Positions 53,514 to 62,565 of a stretch of 64,000 nucleotides of DNA are shown piece after piece. The DNA lies in contig NZ_CP151637.1 of NCBI RefSeq assembly GCF_038397755.1, positions 3,658,001-3,722,000 on the forward strand, written 5' to 3'. The DNA comes from Microbacterium sp. LWH7-1.2. Its GTDB lineage: Bacteria; Actinomycetota; Actinomycetes; Actinomycetales; Microbacteriaceae. Made by a program: the position numbers and the translations under genes. The first letter of the stretch is position 1. Every line of letters starts with the position of its first letter. A model generated the notes under the pieces. The model worked only from the letters and a program-made list of their open reading frames with translations. It ran no database searches and had not been told where the DNA came from.

Positions 53514-54922
53514 GGCAGGAACTCCGGGTGAATGTCTCGCCAAGGAGCGATCTGCTCCCAAGCCCGCGCAAGACGCAGCAGCTCGAGATCCTGGTGCTGA
53601 GGGGCGTGCAGCTGCATGCCGATCGGCAATCCTTCCGCGCCGAATCCGGCTGGCACAGTGATCGCAGGAATGCCCGCATGGGACGCTGACTCGGTCAATC
53701 GGTGAAAGTCGATGGCAGGATAGCGCACTGCGATCTCGTCGACGTGAGTCGCCCCTCCCCGCGCGCCGGGGTGCGCGAAGGGCGCTACCGGACTCGTGGG
53801 CGTGATGAGGAAATGATGATCTCGGAAGACGTCGTTGTAGGTGCGCGTGATCTGGCCGCGTGTCACGGTGCACGCGTGCAAGTAGCTTTCGAGCGTTACT
53901 CGGCGTGCTGCATCACGGACTTCTCGCATCGCCGGATGTGGCAAGGGTGCATCCTCAGCGAGGAAGAAGGGGCCCCAGAAGTCGATGAAGTACTCGACTG
54001 GATCGGGAAGATCCAGTCCGATCTCCGACACGATGGCGCCGGCGTCGGCGAGGCGAGCGACTGCCATTGACACAGCTTCTCGGACCTCCGCAGCCACCGG
54101 GCCGGCGGAGGGAGTCAGTGCGACGGCGATCCGCACCCCAGACAGGTCCGGTTGAGCCGATAAGGTCGCCGCAACGAAATCCTTCCGCGCAATCGGTGTC
54201 GAATGCGGGGATCGTGGATCGAATCCTGCGGTCACCTCGAGCATCAGCGCGATGTCGGCGACCGTTCGCGACAAGGGCCCGTCCGTCACAGCCGTATCCC
54301 AGGGCTGATCGCCCGGGATCCAGCGCATGGAAGGCTTCAGCCCGACGACACCGCAGTAGGAGGCCGGAATCCGAATCGAGCCACCACCGTCCGAGCCCCA
54401 CGCGAGCGGAGCCATACCCGCGGCTATCGCCGCAGCGGCGCCGCCGCTCGAGCCGCCCGCCGTGTAGCCGAGCCTCCAGGGATTGTTGGTCACACCCGTC
54501 AACGCGCTTTCGGTCACGCCCAGCATCCCGAACTCGGGTGTGGTCGTCTTACCGATGAGAATGGCGCCAGCACCGCGCAGGCGGCCCACGGAGATGGAGT
54601 CTTCCTCGGGCACATGGTCCGCGAAGGCGGTGCTGCCGAACGTCGTGCGCACGCCAGCGGTTGGCGCGAGGTCTTTGACGGTGAGCGGGACGCCGAACAG
54701 CGGCGGCAATTCGTGCGCGTCGACCTGCATCACGCGCCTGTCCGCCCGTTCGGCGGCGCTCATCGCCCTCTCGAAGATGACTGTGACGAAGGCGTTGACT
54801 TGTGACTCGTGGTTCGAGATCTGCGCCAGCGACGCGGCGACGGCCTCACTGGGCTTGATCTCGCGCTCGCGTATCAGTGTGGCGATCTCGTGCCCGTCGA
54901 GCCAGGCGAGTTCATTCGCCAC
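53510..54922 (-). CDS. Amidase-signature hydrolase
   Basis: 470 residues. Lys in LTVKDLAPT (about 83), [15 protein letters not shown] (about 157) and [14 protein letters not shown] hold the Ser-cisSer-Lys triad. It lies between the MaoC-like gene (11-base overlap) and the importer permease (overlapping), so imported substrate is probably hydrolysed by this enzyme. It differs clearly from the amidase at 27478-28938. Confidence 0.93.
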   Translation of the reverse strand: MANELAWLDGHEIATLIREREIKPSEAVAASLAQISNHESQVNAFVTVIFERAMSAAERADRRVMQVDAHELPPLFGVPLTVKDLAPTAGVRTTFGSTAFADHVPEEDSISVGRLRGAGAILIGKTTTPEFGMLGVTESALTGVTNNPWRLGYTAGGSSGGAAAAIAAGMAPLAWGSDGGGSIRIPASYCGVVGLKPSMRWIPGDQPWDTAVTDGPLSRTVADIALMLEVTAGFDPRSPHSTPIARKDFVAATLSAQPDLSGVRIAVALTPSAGPVAAEVREAVSMAVARLADAGAIVSEIGLDLPDPVEYFIDFWGPFFLAEDAPLPHPAMREVRDAARRVTLESYLHACTVTRGQITRTYNDVFRDHHFLITPTSPVAPFAHPGARGGATHVDEIAVRYPAIDFHRLTESASHAGIPAITVPAGFGAEGLPIGMQLHAPQHQDLELLRLARAWEQIAPWRDIHPEFLP

Positions 54923-55391
54923 GGCCGGCCTCCCGTTCGTCGACTCTCCAGAGGACCTTCCAGGTCGCCACCAGCGCCGGCTTCGATACTCCTTCGACTT
55001 CCATCTGACAGTCGTAGGTGACGAGCACCGCCGAACCGCGATCGTCCAACCCGCTGATCTCTCCCTGAACCCTCACGCGATCCGCTGTCGTGACGGGATG
55101 AGTGAATCGAACATGGTCGAGGCCATAGTTCCAACCCTCCCAACGATCTGATTCGATGAAGGACACCTGGCCTACCAGATAGTCGAGGAGCGCGAGAAGG
55201 TGGAACCCCTCGACTAGTCCTTCCGGGTAAGCCGAAAGGTCGAACTTCGCATCTTCCTGGGCGAGGTAGGCGGCCTGTTCGAAGTGCTCGATAGCCGCTT
55301 CGGACACGCCGATCCAGGAGCTGACGAATCTCTTGCCGACCAACTTCGCAACGTCGCGCCACTCGGCGCTCGCGGTCTGAATTGTCGTCAC
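54912..55391 (-). CDS. MaoC-like (NodN-type) hot-dog-fold protein
   Basis: 159 residues. WIGVSEAAIEHFEQAAYLAQ, GFHLLALLDYLV and WNYGLDHVRFTHPVTTADRV match NodN/MaoC-like dehydratases that hydrate enoyl-CoA-type double bonds. The catalytic Asp/His pair is less clear than in true R-hydratases (the usual position reads AQEDAKFD). It starts the amidase-importer operon. Confidence 0.75.
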   Translation of the reverse strand: MTTIQTASAEWRDVAKLVGKRFVSSWIGVSEAAIEHFEQAAYLAQEDAKFDLSAYPEGLVEGFHLLALLDYLVGQVSFIESDRWEGWNYGLDHVRFTHPVTTADRVRVQGEISGLDDRGSAVLVTYDCQMEVEGVSKPALVATWKVLWRVDEREAGRGE

Positions 55392-55494
55392 CCACGGCCC
55401 ATCTTTGTGTGTCGAATGCTATTCAACTCTCCGGTGGTCCGGAGGCGCGACCACCGGAGAGCTGGAATGGATGTCGGGATCAATGCCGGGGGGA

Positions 55495-57138
55495 TCAGCG
55501 CCCGCCGACGAAGGCGAGCGAAGGAAGGTTGGTGTATACCCAAGAGGTGATCACGCCCCCGATGCGGTCGTTCACGAAGTTGACCTGGTAAGGATTCACG
55601 ATCGCGATCGTGCCTCCGTGTGCTTCGTAGACCGACTGAATCTCGAGTGTCCGCTCTACTCGCTCGGCGGGATCAGCTGTCGTGATCGCCTCCTCGAAGA
55701 GCGTGGAGAGGTCATCGTCCGCGAAGCCGTCCCAGTTGTACAGACCATCCGGCAGGTAGTAGTAGCGGATCGACGTCAGCGGCTCCTGAATCACGTCGCC
55801 GCTTACCCCGAGAAGCAAGTCACTTCCCGCGCGGGCCGCGGGGTCGTACATCGCCTGCGCGTACTCGAGCGGCTGCAATGAGTTGATCGACAGGTCGAGC
55901 CCGACGGACTTGGCCTGCTCCTGGAGAAGCTGTGCGATCTTCGACGCCGTCTCATCGCCGCTCGCGACGATGACCTCCAGCTTTTCCCCCGTCGCGCCCG
56001 CCTCTTCGACGAGGTCTCCAGCCTTCTCCGGGTCGTAGGAGCGATCGCCGGCTATCGTGCTGTACGTCTCGAGTGCCTGCTCACTTTCTGCGGCCGGCCA
56101 CGAGTTGGGGCTGATGGCTGTTGCCCACGGCTGCGCGGCTCCGGAGAACACGACGCTCGCGATCGCATCGCGATCGACCAGGTGCTGGAAAGCCTCGCGA
56201 AGCTTCGGTTCGTTTGCGAGCACACTCGACGGGTCGGCTACGCGAAGGCTCCACACCGAGGTGGTGTCGCCGAAGTACAGGGCGCCGACCTCGGTGTTCG
56301 TGAGAGCCGGCACCGCGGTGCTCGGAATCTCCCAGCCGCCGTCGACCTCCCCCGTCGCGAACGCCTGGGTCATCGCCGACGTATCGGTGATGAATGTCAT
56401 GCGCACGCTCTCGACAAGGGGCGCCCGCTCCGCGTCCCAGTAGTTTTCGTTCTTGGTGATCGTGATGTCTGTACCGGGGTTCCATCGACCGAGCTCGAAG
56501 GGGCCGGAACACATCAGTCCGACGCTGGGAGTGCCGACGTTCTCGCCGGCTGCCTCCGTGAAGGCCCGTTGCATGATCGCGCCGCCCACTCCCGCCATGG
56601 TGGGCAGGAACCCGGCATCCGGTGCACTGAAGTCGACGGCCACCTCGGTCGGCGAAAGCGCCGTGATCGATGCGACGCTGGCGTAGGTGGGAGCGAGGTA
56701 CGAGGCAGGAGAGGCGGCGAGATTCATGCTGAAGACGATGTCCTCAGAGGTGAGAGGTGTGCCGTCCCAGAAGGTGGGTTCGCCGCGAAGGGCGAAGACT
56801 GCACGGGTGGGCGTCTCCATCTCCACGGTAGCCAAGCCAGGGATGATCGCTCCCTGCTCATCGACCGAGAGGAGGGAATCGCAAAGGTTGGAGACGAGTG
56901 CCATCCCCGAGTATGTGGGGACGTTGGGCGGGTTCAAGGTGGCGGGTTCCCCGGAACCCATGTTCCACGTCAACGACTCGACCGGTTCCGAGCCGCTCGG
57001 AGACTGGGGCATCGTTTTCACGTCTGTGCTCGCCTCCGGAGCGGGCGTTGCGGCGCATGCGGTTGCGGCGAATCCGATACAGGCGAGGGTGACCGTCGCC
57101 AGGACTCCCGCCCGTGTGGTTGCGTGTCGACTCTTCAT
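55495..57138 (-). CDS. ABC transporter substrate-binding lipoprotein, family 5
   Basis: 547 residues from ATG 57138 with TAGGAGAG before it; earlier in-frame starts lack a site. Signal sequence with lipobox FAATAC. SNLCDSLLSVDEQGAIIPGL and WNPGTDITITKNENYWDAE are SBP_bac_5 motifs shared with the protein at 44314-45990, so the two are paralogues serving one importer. It precedes the MaoC-like/amidase/importer genes on the same strand. Confidence 0.93.
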   Translation of the reverse strand: MKSRHATTRAGVLATVTLACIGFAATACAATPAPEASTDVKTMPQSPSGSEPVESLTWNMGSGEPATLNPPNVPTYSGMALVSNLCDSLLSVDEQGAIIPGLATVEMETPTRAVFALRGEPTFWDGTPLTSEDIVFSMNLAASPASYLAPTYASVASITALSPTEVAVDFSAPDAGFLPTMAGVGGAIMQRAFTEAAGENVGTPSVGLMCSGPFELGRWNPGTDITITKNENYWDAERAPLVESVRMTFITDTSAMTQAFATGEVDGGWEIPSTAVPALTNTEVGALYFGDTTSVWSLRVADPSSVLANEPKLREAFQHLVDRDAIASVVFSGAAQPWATAISPNSWPAAESEQALETYSTIAGDRSYDPEKAGDLVEEAGATGEKLEVIVASGDETASKIAQLLQEQAKSVGLDLSINSLQPLEYAQAMYDPAARAGSDLLLGVSGDVIQEPLTSIRYYYLPDGLYNWDGFADDDLSTLFEEAITTADPAERVERTLEIQSVYEAHGGTIAIVNPYQVNFVNDRIGGVITSWVYTNLPSLAFVGGR

Positions 57139-57304
57139 GACTCTCCTATGGGGGAAACGGCGCGACGCAGCGAGTTTGATGTGGTGCCGATGTGGAGATT
57201 CGCCGCTCACGTTCTCTACTTCGAGAACCTCGGTCGCGTAGTCGGGTTTGGTGTTGGTCCGATTCGGGAATCGGTCTATTGATAGCTTGCGCCAGCAACG
57301 CCTT

Positions 57305-57336
57305 GATGTAAAGACTGATGTATAAACCGCGATGTA
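57305..57336. promoter_or_regulatory. Three GATGTA direct repeats upstream of the binding-protein gene
   Basis: GATGTA occurs at 57305, 57317 and 57331 followed by AAAGAC, TAAACC and AAAATC, in an AT-rich promoter region between the IclR stop and the binding-protein start. Repeated half-sites are common for IclR regulators. Confidence 0.55.
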
Positions 57337-57355
57337 AAATCTTTATTTCGTGATA

Positions 57356-58066
57356 TCAGATCGCCGCGTCAAGATGCCGCGCGGCTTCCTCGAGGTGCTG
57401 CTCCGCAATACGAGGATCGAGCTGACCGACTGACATCACGGCGACGAAGGCATCGGTGCCAATGATGGGGATGCGCACGAGCTTCGCCGCGGTGAACCCA
57501 TGAGCGGATCCGTCTCCAATTCCGAGCGGTGGACGATCCTCACGCGAGGTGGCCTCACTGGCGCTCTCACGAGCGCGGATCGCCTGCACAGCCGTTCGCA
57601 CGCTCGAAGATCCGTCGTGGACGAATCCAGTTGGGACGGAGAGGTGGATACCTGGCACCGCCGGTTGCGCGCTGGCCACCGTTACGAGAATGCCGTCTGT
57701 GTCCGCGACCAGCACGGCCGTCGAGCCGGAGGCGTCCGCGAGGCGCTGAAGGGGAAGTCGGACGATGCTTTCCAAGGGCTCTGCCACGGCTCGAGCCAGT
57801 GCCGTGATCCCGAAGCCGAGATAGTAGCGCTTCCGGGTGTCGCGACGGATGAACTGCTCACGGAGGAAAGGGCGTAGAAGCCGGTACAACGCGGTCCGTT
57901 GAGTATCAAGTCGCGCCGCGAGTTCGGAAGCGGTGAGTCCCTCGGGCTCGGCGTACAGCTGCCAAAGAAGCGCCAGTGCGCGTTCCAGCGTGCTCGACGA
58001 GTCGCTCTGTTGCATTCGACTCATCTCTCCGCCTTCGGTCCCGGCGCGAGCGAACAGAGTTGTCAT
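57356..58066 (-). CDS. IclR-family transcriptional regulator
   Basis: 236 residues from ATG 58066 (ATGA overlap with the flavin reductase stop); ATGs at 58024 and 58015 are alternatives. The winged HTH at about 25-85 (ALALLWQLYAEPEGLTASEL, RTALYRLLRPFLREQFI) precedes a shortened effector domain (TAVLVADTDGILVTVAS). It is translated with the reductase-monooxygenase pair, so it likely responds to their substrate and regulates this operon and the adjacent binding protein. Confidence 0.9.
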   Translation of the reverse strand: MTTLFARAGTEGGEMSRMQQSDSSSTLERALALLWQLYAEPEGLTASELAARLDTQRTALYRLLRPFLREQFIRRDTRKRYYLGFGITALARAVAEPLESIVRLPLQRLADASGSTAVLVADTDGILVTVASAQPAVPGIHLSVPTGFVHDGSSSVRTAVQAIRARESASEATSREDRPPLGIGDGSAHGFTAAKLVRIPIIGTDAFVAVMSVGQLDPRIAEQHLEEAARHLDAAI

Positions 58067-58557
58067 CCGTTCAGCGCCGTCAGCTGGCCCCCGTAGAACA
58101 GCAATGGGGATCCGTCGCGGGAACCACAGCGCTGCACTTCGCCCAGAACAATCGTATGATCGCCGGCCTCATGGCGTGCCCATGGCGCGCAATGGAACCA
58201 GCCGATGGCATCCGTGACGAGCGGAACACCTATTGAGCGATCCCACTCTGGCGCTCCGTCGCGAGACTTCGATGCGAATGCGCGAGCGACGTCCGAATGG
58301 TCGGCCGAGAGCACGCTGACAGTGAACGGCCGGTCCAAGAGGGCCGCATGAGAGCGCGAGTTCTTCTGGATCGAGACAAGCAGCAACGGCGGGTCAAGCG
58401 AGATCGAGGTGAGAGAGTTGACGGTCAAGCCGTGCGTGCCTGCGTCGTCTTCGTACGCGACGACGGCGACTCCCGTAGCGAATCGGGCGAAGGTCGCGCG
58501 CAATTCCGTGGCGATCTGCGGGGGCTCCAAGCGGACGGCCTCCATGACGGCGTTCAC
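58063..58557 (-). CDS. Flavin reductase
   Basis: 164 residues from GTG 58557, which overlaps the monooxygenase stop as GTGA and follows AGGAAGAA; ATG 58545 is the alternative. FARFATGVAVVAYEDD, LTVNSLTSISLDPPLLLVSI and a C-terminal WFHCAPWARHEAGDHTIVLG are HpaC/NtaB-type. The overlap makes it the dedicated partner of the monooxygenase at 58554-59801. It is clearly different from the RutF-like reductases elsewhere in the window. Confidence 0.92.
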   Translation of the reverse strand: MNAVMEAVRLEPPQIATELRATFARFATGVAVVAYEDDAGTHGLTVNSLTSISLDPPLLLVSIQKNSRSHAALLDRPFTVSVLSADHSDVARAFASKSRDGAPEWDRSIGVPLVTDAIGWFHCAPWARHEAGDHTIVLGEVQRCGSRDGSPLLFYGGQLTALNG

Positions 58558-59801
58558 TTCTTCCTCGTCGGGAGGTCGACTCGGATGTTCGCACGATCTG
58601 CGAACTGCGGATGCGGCGGGTAGATCGCCGACATCTCGATGTTTTCGATGAAGGGCCCGCCCTCCATGTCTTTGGTCATCCAGTACGCGCCAACCGATGG
58701 CTGCTGGTTCTGAGCGATGATGATGTGATTCGCGGCGGTGGACATGTCGCGGTAGATCCGACCCAGCCGCGATCCCTTGAAGACGCCTCCGACACCGCTT
58801 TCGAGAAAGAGCGAGTTCACCACCTCCCGCATCTCGTGCACGATGAAGGTGTTCATCTCCGCCATCAGCACGCGCAACTCGTAGTCGATGTATCGGTTTT
58901 CCTGCGCACTGGCGAAAGCCCGGGTGAGCACATCGTTCTGGAAGAGGCGGCACGAGCGGATCCGAGCATCCGCAGTCGCGATCTTGATGTGCAGGTTCTC
59001 GTCGGTAGCGAAGCGAAGTTGTCGGTAGGATCCGCGCCGGGCCTTCAGATGCGTCTGCTTGATGAGTTCTTCCATCGCGGCGGTAGCGAGCCCGATGGCG
59101 TGCGCAGAGTGGGCTGCCTGAATGAACGGGCCCTTTTCGTGAGGAGTTCCGTAGGTGATTCCCCAGATGCCTCGTTCGTCGACCATCTCAGCCGGAACGA
59201 AGACGTTGTCCACGGAGAAATCTCCGCTGCCCGTGCCCCGAAGACCCAGTCCGTCCCACGTGTCATAGAGGGTGACGTCCTCCCGGCGGAAGTAGGGCAC
59301 CACAAACCAGGGCGCGCCGTCCTTCGGTGAAAGCACCTCTTTGCCGTCGTCGTCATGTAGAACGCACAGACCGAATAGGTGGGTCGCCTCAGGGGATCCG
59401 CTCGAGAAGGGCCACCGCCCCGAAACCCAGTAGCCTCCCTCGACGGCCCTAGCCACGCCGCCCGCACGCCCGCCATTGCCGGCGATGATCCAACGCTCGT
59501 CCGCGAGGATCCGCTTCATGGCGTCTCTGGAGGCCCAGGTCTGCCCTGTGTGGAGCATGCAGAGCCATCCGACCGAACCGTTGATGTGGGAAAGCGCCTC
59601 GACCGCTTCCAACCAATCGACTGGGTGACTCTCGAGTCCGCCGAGTTCCTTCGGGAGGAACGCGCGGTACATCCCGCATTCGTAGAGCGCATCCGTGATC
59701 TCATCCGGCACGCGGCGCTCGTTCTCGATCACGTCCTCGGCGTCACGGACGAGATCGAAGAACGGTGTCACCCGCTCAAGCATCGAAGATTTCGTGGGCA
59801 T
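58554..59801 (-). CDS. Flavin-dependent monooxygenase, HsaA/NcnH-like acyl-CoA dehydrogenase fold
   Basis: 415 residues from ATG 59801, preceded by AGGAGGAG; upstream in-frame ATG 59924 would run through an operator. LPKELGGLESHPVDWLEAVE, GRWPFSSGSPEATHLFG and SLFLESGVGGVFKGSRLGRI show the oxygenase component. It uses reduced flavin from the overlapping reductase. The operon is monooxygenase, reductase, IclR. The substrate presumably comes from the importer/amidase system. Confidence 0.92.
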   Translation of the reverse strand: MPTKSSMLERVTPFFDLVRDAEDVIENERRVPDEITDALYECGMYRAFLPKELGGLESHPVDWLEAVEALSHINGSVGWLCMLHTGQTWASRDAMKRILADERWIIAGNGGRAGGVARAVEGGYWVSGRWPFSSGSPEATHLFGLCVLHDDDGKEVLSPKDGAPWFVVPYFRREDVTLYDTWDGLGLRGTGSGDFSVDNVFVPAEMVDERGIWGITYGTPHEKGPFIQAAHSAHAIGLATAAMEELIKQTHLKARRGSYRQLRFATDENLHIKIATADARIRSCRLFQNDVLTRAFASAQENRYIDYELRVLMAEMNTFIVHEMREVVNSLFLESGVGGVFKGSRLGRIYRDMSTAANHIIIAQNQQPSVGAYWMTKDMEGGPFIENIEMSAIYPPHPQFADRANIRVDLPTRKK

Positions 59802-59820
59802 TGCTGCTCCTCCTGTTGCA

Positions 59821-59854
59821 ATAGTGATACACACGGGCCTGGATGTATCACTAT
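59821..59854. promoter_or_regulatory. Perfect 11-bp inverted repeat, operator of the monooxygenase operon
   Basis: ATAGTGATACA (59821-59831) and TGTATCACTAT (59844-59854) are exact inverted repeats with a 12-base spacer, 20 bases before the ATG. The GATGTAT at the inner end (59842-59848) resembles the 57305-57336 repeats, so autoregulation by the co-transcribed IclR protein is likely. Confidence 0.75.
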
Positions 59855-60316
59855 AGCGACACCGACTGTTCGCGCAAGGGTCAATTCTCGTTGCGCGCGC
59901 ACGACGTTCCGGGCTCTCAAGCACGCCCTCGAACTAATCACCGGTGCGATGGCGCGGCGGAGTGGCTGGACGGCGGGGTGTCCACCCGAGCGCGAGCACG
60001 CGTCGCAATCGGCGAGTCACTGTCACGGTTGTGGGCGCGATTCCGACCCTGGCTCACGTTCTCGTTCGTCCACGGCCGCAGAAGGCCCGCGCAATGAGAT
60101 CGAGCCTTCGCGTCGTGATCGGACTACGGCCCGGCCCCTTCGGAACACGGCAAGACGACATACAAGTACCTCCTTCGAGCGGGTCCTTGTTGCGGTTCGT
60201 CACCGGAAGCCACCAGGTCGCAACGGCCTCTTTCTCGACCGTCGCCGACACACGCCACCGACGCTCTCGGTCAGGGGTCTGCTCGATATAGTGGGGCGAT
60301 CCCCCCGGATCGTCGG
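59855..60316. other. Intergenic stretch up to the IS256 element
   Basis: 462 bases with no supported gene. Short overlapping frames on both strands have no family features. The last 8 bases, ATCGTCGG (60309-60316), are repeated after the insertion element. Confidence 0.5.
60309..60316. repeat. Left copy of 8-bp target-site duplication
   Basis: ATCGTCGG here and at 61754-61761 directly flank the IS256-family element; 8 bp is usual for this family. Confidence 0.8.
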
Positions 60317-61753
60317 GGGTGAGTCCCATAGCGTGGTGTCACTTCCCGCGGGGCCCTCGTTGTCGTAGACGATGAAGGGCCATCGTGGGATGACCAGTTG
60401 TTTCCGGCAAGAAGCAAAGCAGAGATCCCACGATGACCCACCACCAGTCTGCCCTGACGACCCTGATCGGCGAAGTCCTCGCCGATCCCGACCTGGCCCA
60501 CTCCGACGTCTTCCGGCGGATGCTGCAGGCCGGCCTGCAGGATCTGATCAACGCGGAAGCGACCATGAAGATCGGTGCCGCCCCACACGAACGCACCCCG
60601 GAGCGCACCACCCGCCGCAACGGCACGCGTCCGAAGACCCTCGCGACCCCGGCCGGCGAGGTCGACCTGCAGATCCCGAAGCTGCGGGAGGGGTCGTTCT
60701 TCCCGTCGCTGCTCAGCCCCCGCCGCCGGGTGGACAAGGCGCTCTACGCGGTGATCTGTCAGGCCTGGATCGACGGGGTGAGCACTCGGAAGGTCGACCA
60801 GCTGATCCGCGCGTTGGGCAACGACACCGGCATCTCGAGGTCGACGGTCTCTCGGATCTGCGCCGAGATCGACGAGGCGGTGCAGGAGTTCCTGCACCGT
60901 CGGATCGACCACACCTGGTTCCCGTATCTGTTCCTGGACGCCACCTACCTCGACGTCCGCCACCGCGGCCGCGTCGTCTCGCAAGCCCTCGTCGTCGCGA
61001 CCGGCGTCTCCGGCGATGGGCGGCGGGAGATCCTGGGCATGAGCCTTGGGGACGCGGAGACCACCGACTTCTGGACCGAGTTCCTCCGCGGCCTCCGCGA
61101 CCGCGGCCTGAAGGTCGCCACCGACGCCGACCCGGAAGGCGTCGCCCTGGTCACGTCCGACGCGCACGCTGGCCTGAAGGCCGCGGTCAAAGCGATCCTG
61201 CCCGGAGCCGGGTGGCAGCGCTGCCGGGTCCACTTCGCCCGCAACGTCACCCAACGCCTGGGCTCGGCCCGCTCCAAGCCGGTCAACGCGCTGATCACCA
61301 CGATCTTCGCGCAGACCACCCCGGAGGCCGTGCTCGCCCAGTACCAGCAAGTCACCGACAGCCTGCGCTCCTCATTCCCCGAGATCGCCGCCATGCTCGA
61401 AGCCGCCGAACCCGACCTCACCGGGTTCGCGGCGATGCCCCGCGAGCACTGGCAGAAGATCTGGTCGAACAACCCCATCGAACGCCTCAACCGCGAGATC
61501 AAACGCCGCGCCGACGTCGTGCAGATCTTCCCCGACCGCGACTCCGTGACCCGGCTCATCGGCGCCGTCCTGCAGGAACAGCACGAGGAATGGCAATACG
61601 GCGAACGCCGCTACTTCTCCGACATCTCCATGCGCAAACTCGTCCACACCCTCCACGCGCACACCGAACCCGCCCGCCCCGAGCTCTACCTCACCGCCTG
61701 ACCCCCACCCATCAAGGAGCAAACGGAGTGACACCACTCAACGGGACTTGACC
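60317..61753 (+). mobile_element. IS256-family insertion sequence, complete
   Basis: 1437 bp. The ends are 27-bp imperfect inverted repeats: left GGGTGAGTCCC then ATAGCGTGGTGTCACT, and right (reverse complement) GGTCAAGTCCC then GTTGAGTGGTGTCACT. The 8-bp duplication ATCGTCGG flanks it. Transposase is intact, so the element looks recently inserted and probably still active. Confidence 0.9.
60433..61701 (+). CDS. IS256-family (mutator-type) transposase
   Basis: 422 residues, full length. The DDE residues are visible: Asp in FLDATYLDVRHRG (about 169), Asp in VTSDAHAGLKAAV (about 243) and Glu in ERLNREIKRR (about 355), with the family Cys/His pattern GWQRCRVHFARNV. The start is within the IS, 117 bases from its left end. 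An alternative long frame on the same strand from 60372 is a shadow. Confidence 0.96.
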   Translation: MTHHQSALTTLIGEVLADPDLAHSDVFRRMLQAGLQDLINAEATMKIGAAPHERTPERTTRRNGTRPKTLATPAGEVDLQIPKLREGSFFPSLLSPRRRVDKALYAVICQAWIDGVSTRKVDQLIRALGNDTGISRSTVSRICAEIDEAVQEFLHRRIDHTWFPYLFLDATYLDVRHRGRVVSQALVVATGVSGDGRREILGMSLGDAETTDFWTEFLRGLRDRGLKVATDADPEGVALVTSDAHAGLKAAVKAILPGAGWQRCRVHFARNVTQRLGSARSKPVNALITTIFAQTTPEAVLAQYQQVTDSLRSSFPEIAAMLEAAEPDLTGFAAMPREHWQKIWSNNPIERLNREIKRRADVVQIFPDRDSVTRLIGAVLQEQHEEWQYGERRYFSDISMRKLVHTLHAHTEPARPELYLTA

Positions 61754-61761
61754 ATCGTCGG
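61754..61761. repeat. Right copy of 8-bp target-site duplication
   Basis: ATCGTCGG, identical to 60309-60316, immediately after the right inverted repeat. Confidence 0.8.
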
Positions 61762-61799
61762 TGCTCAACCGGAGATCCGCGAACGGGCGTGGAGTCAAC

Positions 61800-62201
61800 G
61801 TGGCCCAAGCGGAACGTCGAATTGCCCGAGCGTGGCAGATCGCAGTTGTCGTCGGCACCAGCTCGAACGAGCGGGACGGCACGGATATCCAGCGCATCTG
61901 CTTCACACTGCAGCTCAAGCCCGACCGCGTCGACGACTATCTCGAAGCACACGCGCGGGTCTGGGCGGAAATGCGCAGTGCACTCTCCGAGAGCGGGTAT
62001 AAGAAATTCAGCCTCTTCGTCCGGCGCGACGACGGGCTGATAGTGGCCTACATAGAGACAGAGGACTACCAGCGGGCAACCGCGAACATGGCGCTCAGGG
62101 AAGTGAACACCCTCTGGCAGGAGAGTATGGACGAGTACTTCGAGCAAGGCCGGCCCGACCACCGGGCCGAGCCCCTCGAGCAGTACTTCCACCTCCCTTG
62201 A
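61800..62201 (+). CDS. L-rhamnose mutarotase (RhaM)-like protein
   Basis: 133 residues from GTG 61800; GTG 61761 is also in frame. The family core starts at about 61880 with IQRICFTLQLKPDRVDDYLE, then FVRRDDGLIVAYIETED and NTLWQESMDEYFE, which matches RhaM dimeric barrels that interconvert sugar anomers. The N-terminal about 30 residues have no family match. The IS256 insertion directly before it has probably cut off its promoter or original upstream neighbours; no other sugar genes are nearby. Confidence 0.82.
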   Translation: MAQAERRIARAWQIAVVVGTSSNERDGTDIQRICFTLQLKPDRVDDYLEAHARVWAEMRSALSESGYKKFSLFVRRDDGLIVAYIETEDYQRATANMALREVNTLWQESMDEYFEQGRPDHRAEPLEQYFHLP

Positions 62202-62565
62202 GCGACCGCAAAGGACAAGCATCACCTCTCCGTCGCGGAGCCGAATCCCCGCGAGCCTCGTCCCGTCGGGGCCCCGCCTCTCGCGGGCTTCAGATGCCCT
62301 GGCGAACATCGCACTCGTGCTGGTGCATCGCGGCGAGGTAGCGCGCGGAACGCAGCTTCTGTGGGATCCGGCCCCTCAAAGACCGGTCCGAACCACCCTC
62401 AGAATGTCCGGAATTGACAGCACGCTATGGGACTCACCCTCGGACCGCGCTCGCCGAGCGCGGTCCGACCCTGGGACGCGAACACGACCGCAGCCCCGAC
62501 ATCCTGATTCAGCCATCCCGCTGTCGTGAGACACCGGGGCGAGACGAACGCGCCCGACGGTCGCT
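62202..62565. other. Intergenic region with terminator hairpin
   Basis: 364 bases without a supported gene between convergent genes. It contains the hairpin at 62441-62467; the remainder shows only short frames without recognisable features. Confidence 0.5.
62441..62467. terminator. Hairpin between RhaM-like and oxidoreductase genes
   Basis: CGGACCGCGCTCG (62441-62453) is perfectly complementary to CGAGCGCGGTCCG (62455-62467); realistically a 10-11 bp stem with a small loop. No T tract. Confidence 0.65.

Noticed and set aside
60372-61751. 459-residue frame overlapping the transposase on the same strand.
   Set aside because: Arg/Pro-rich out-of-frame reading; the real transposase frame has all DDE residues.
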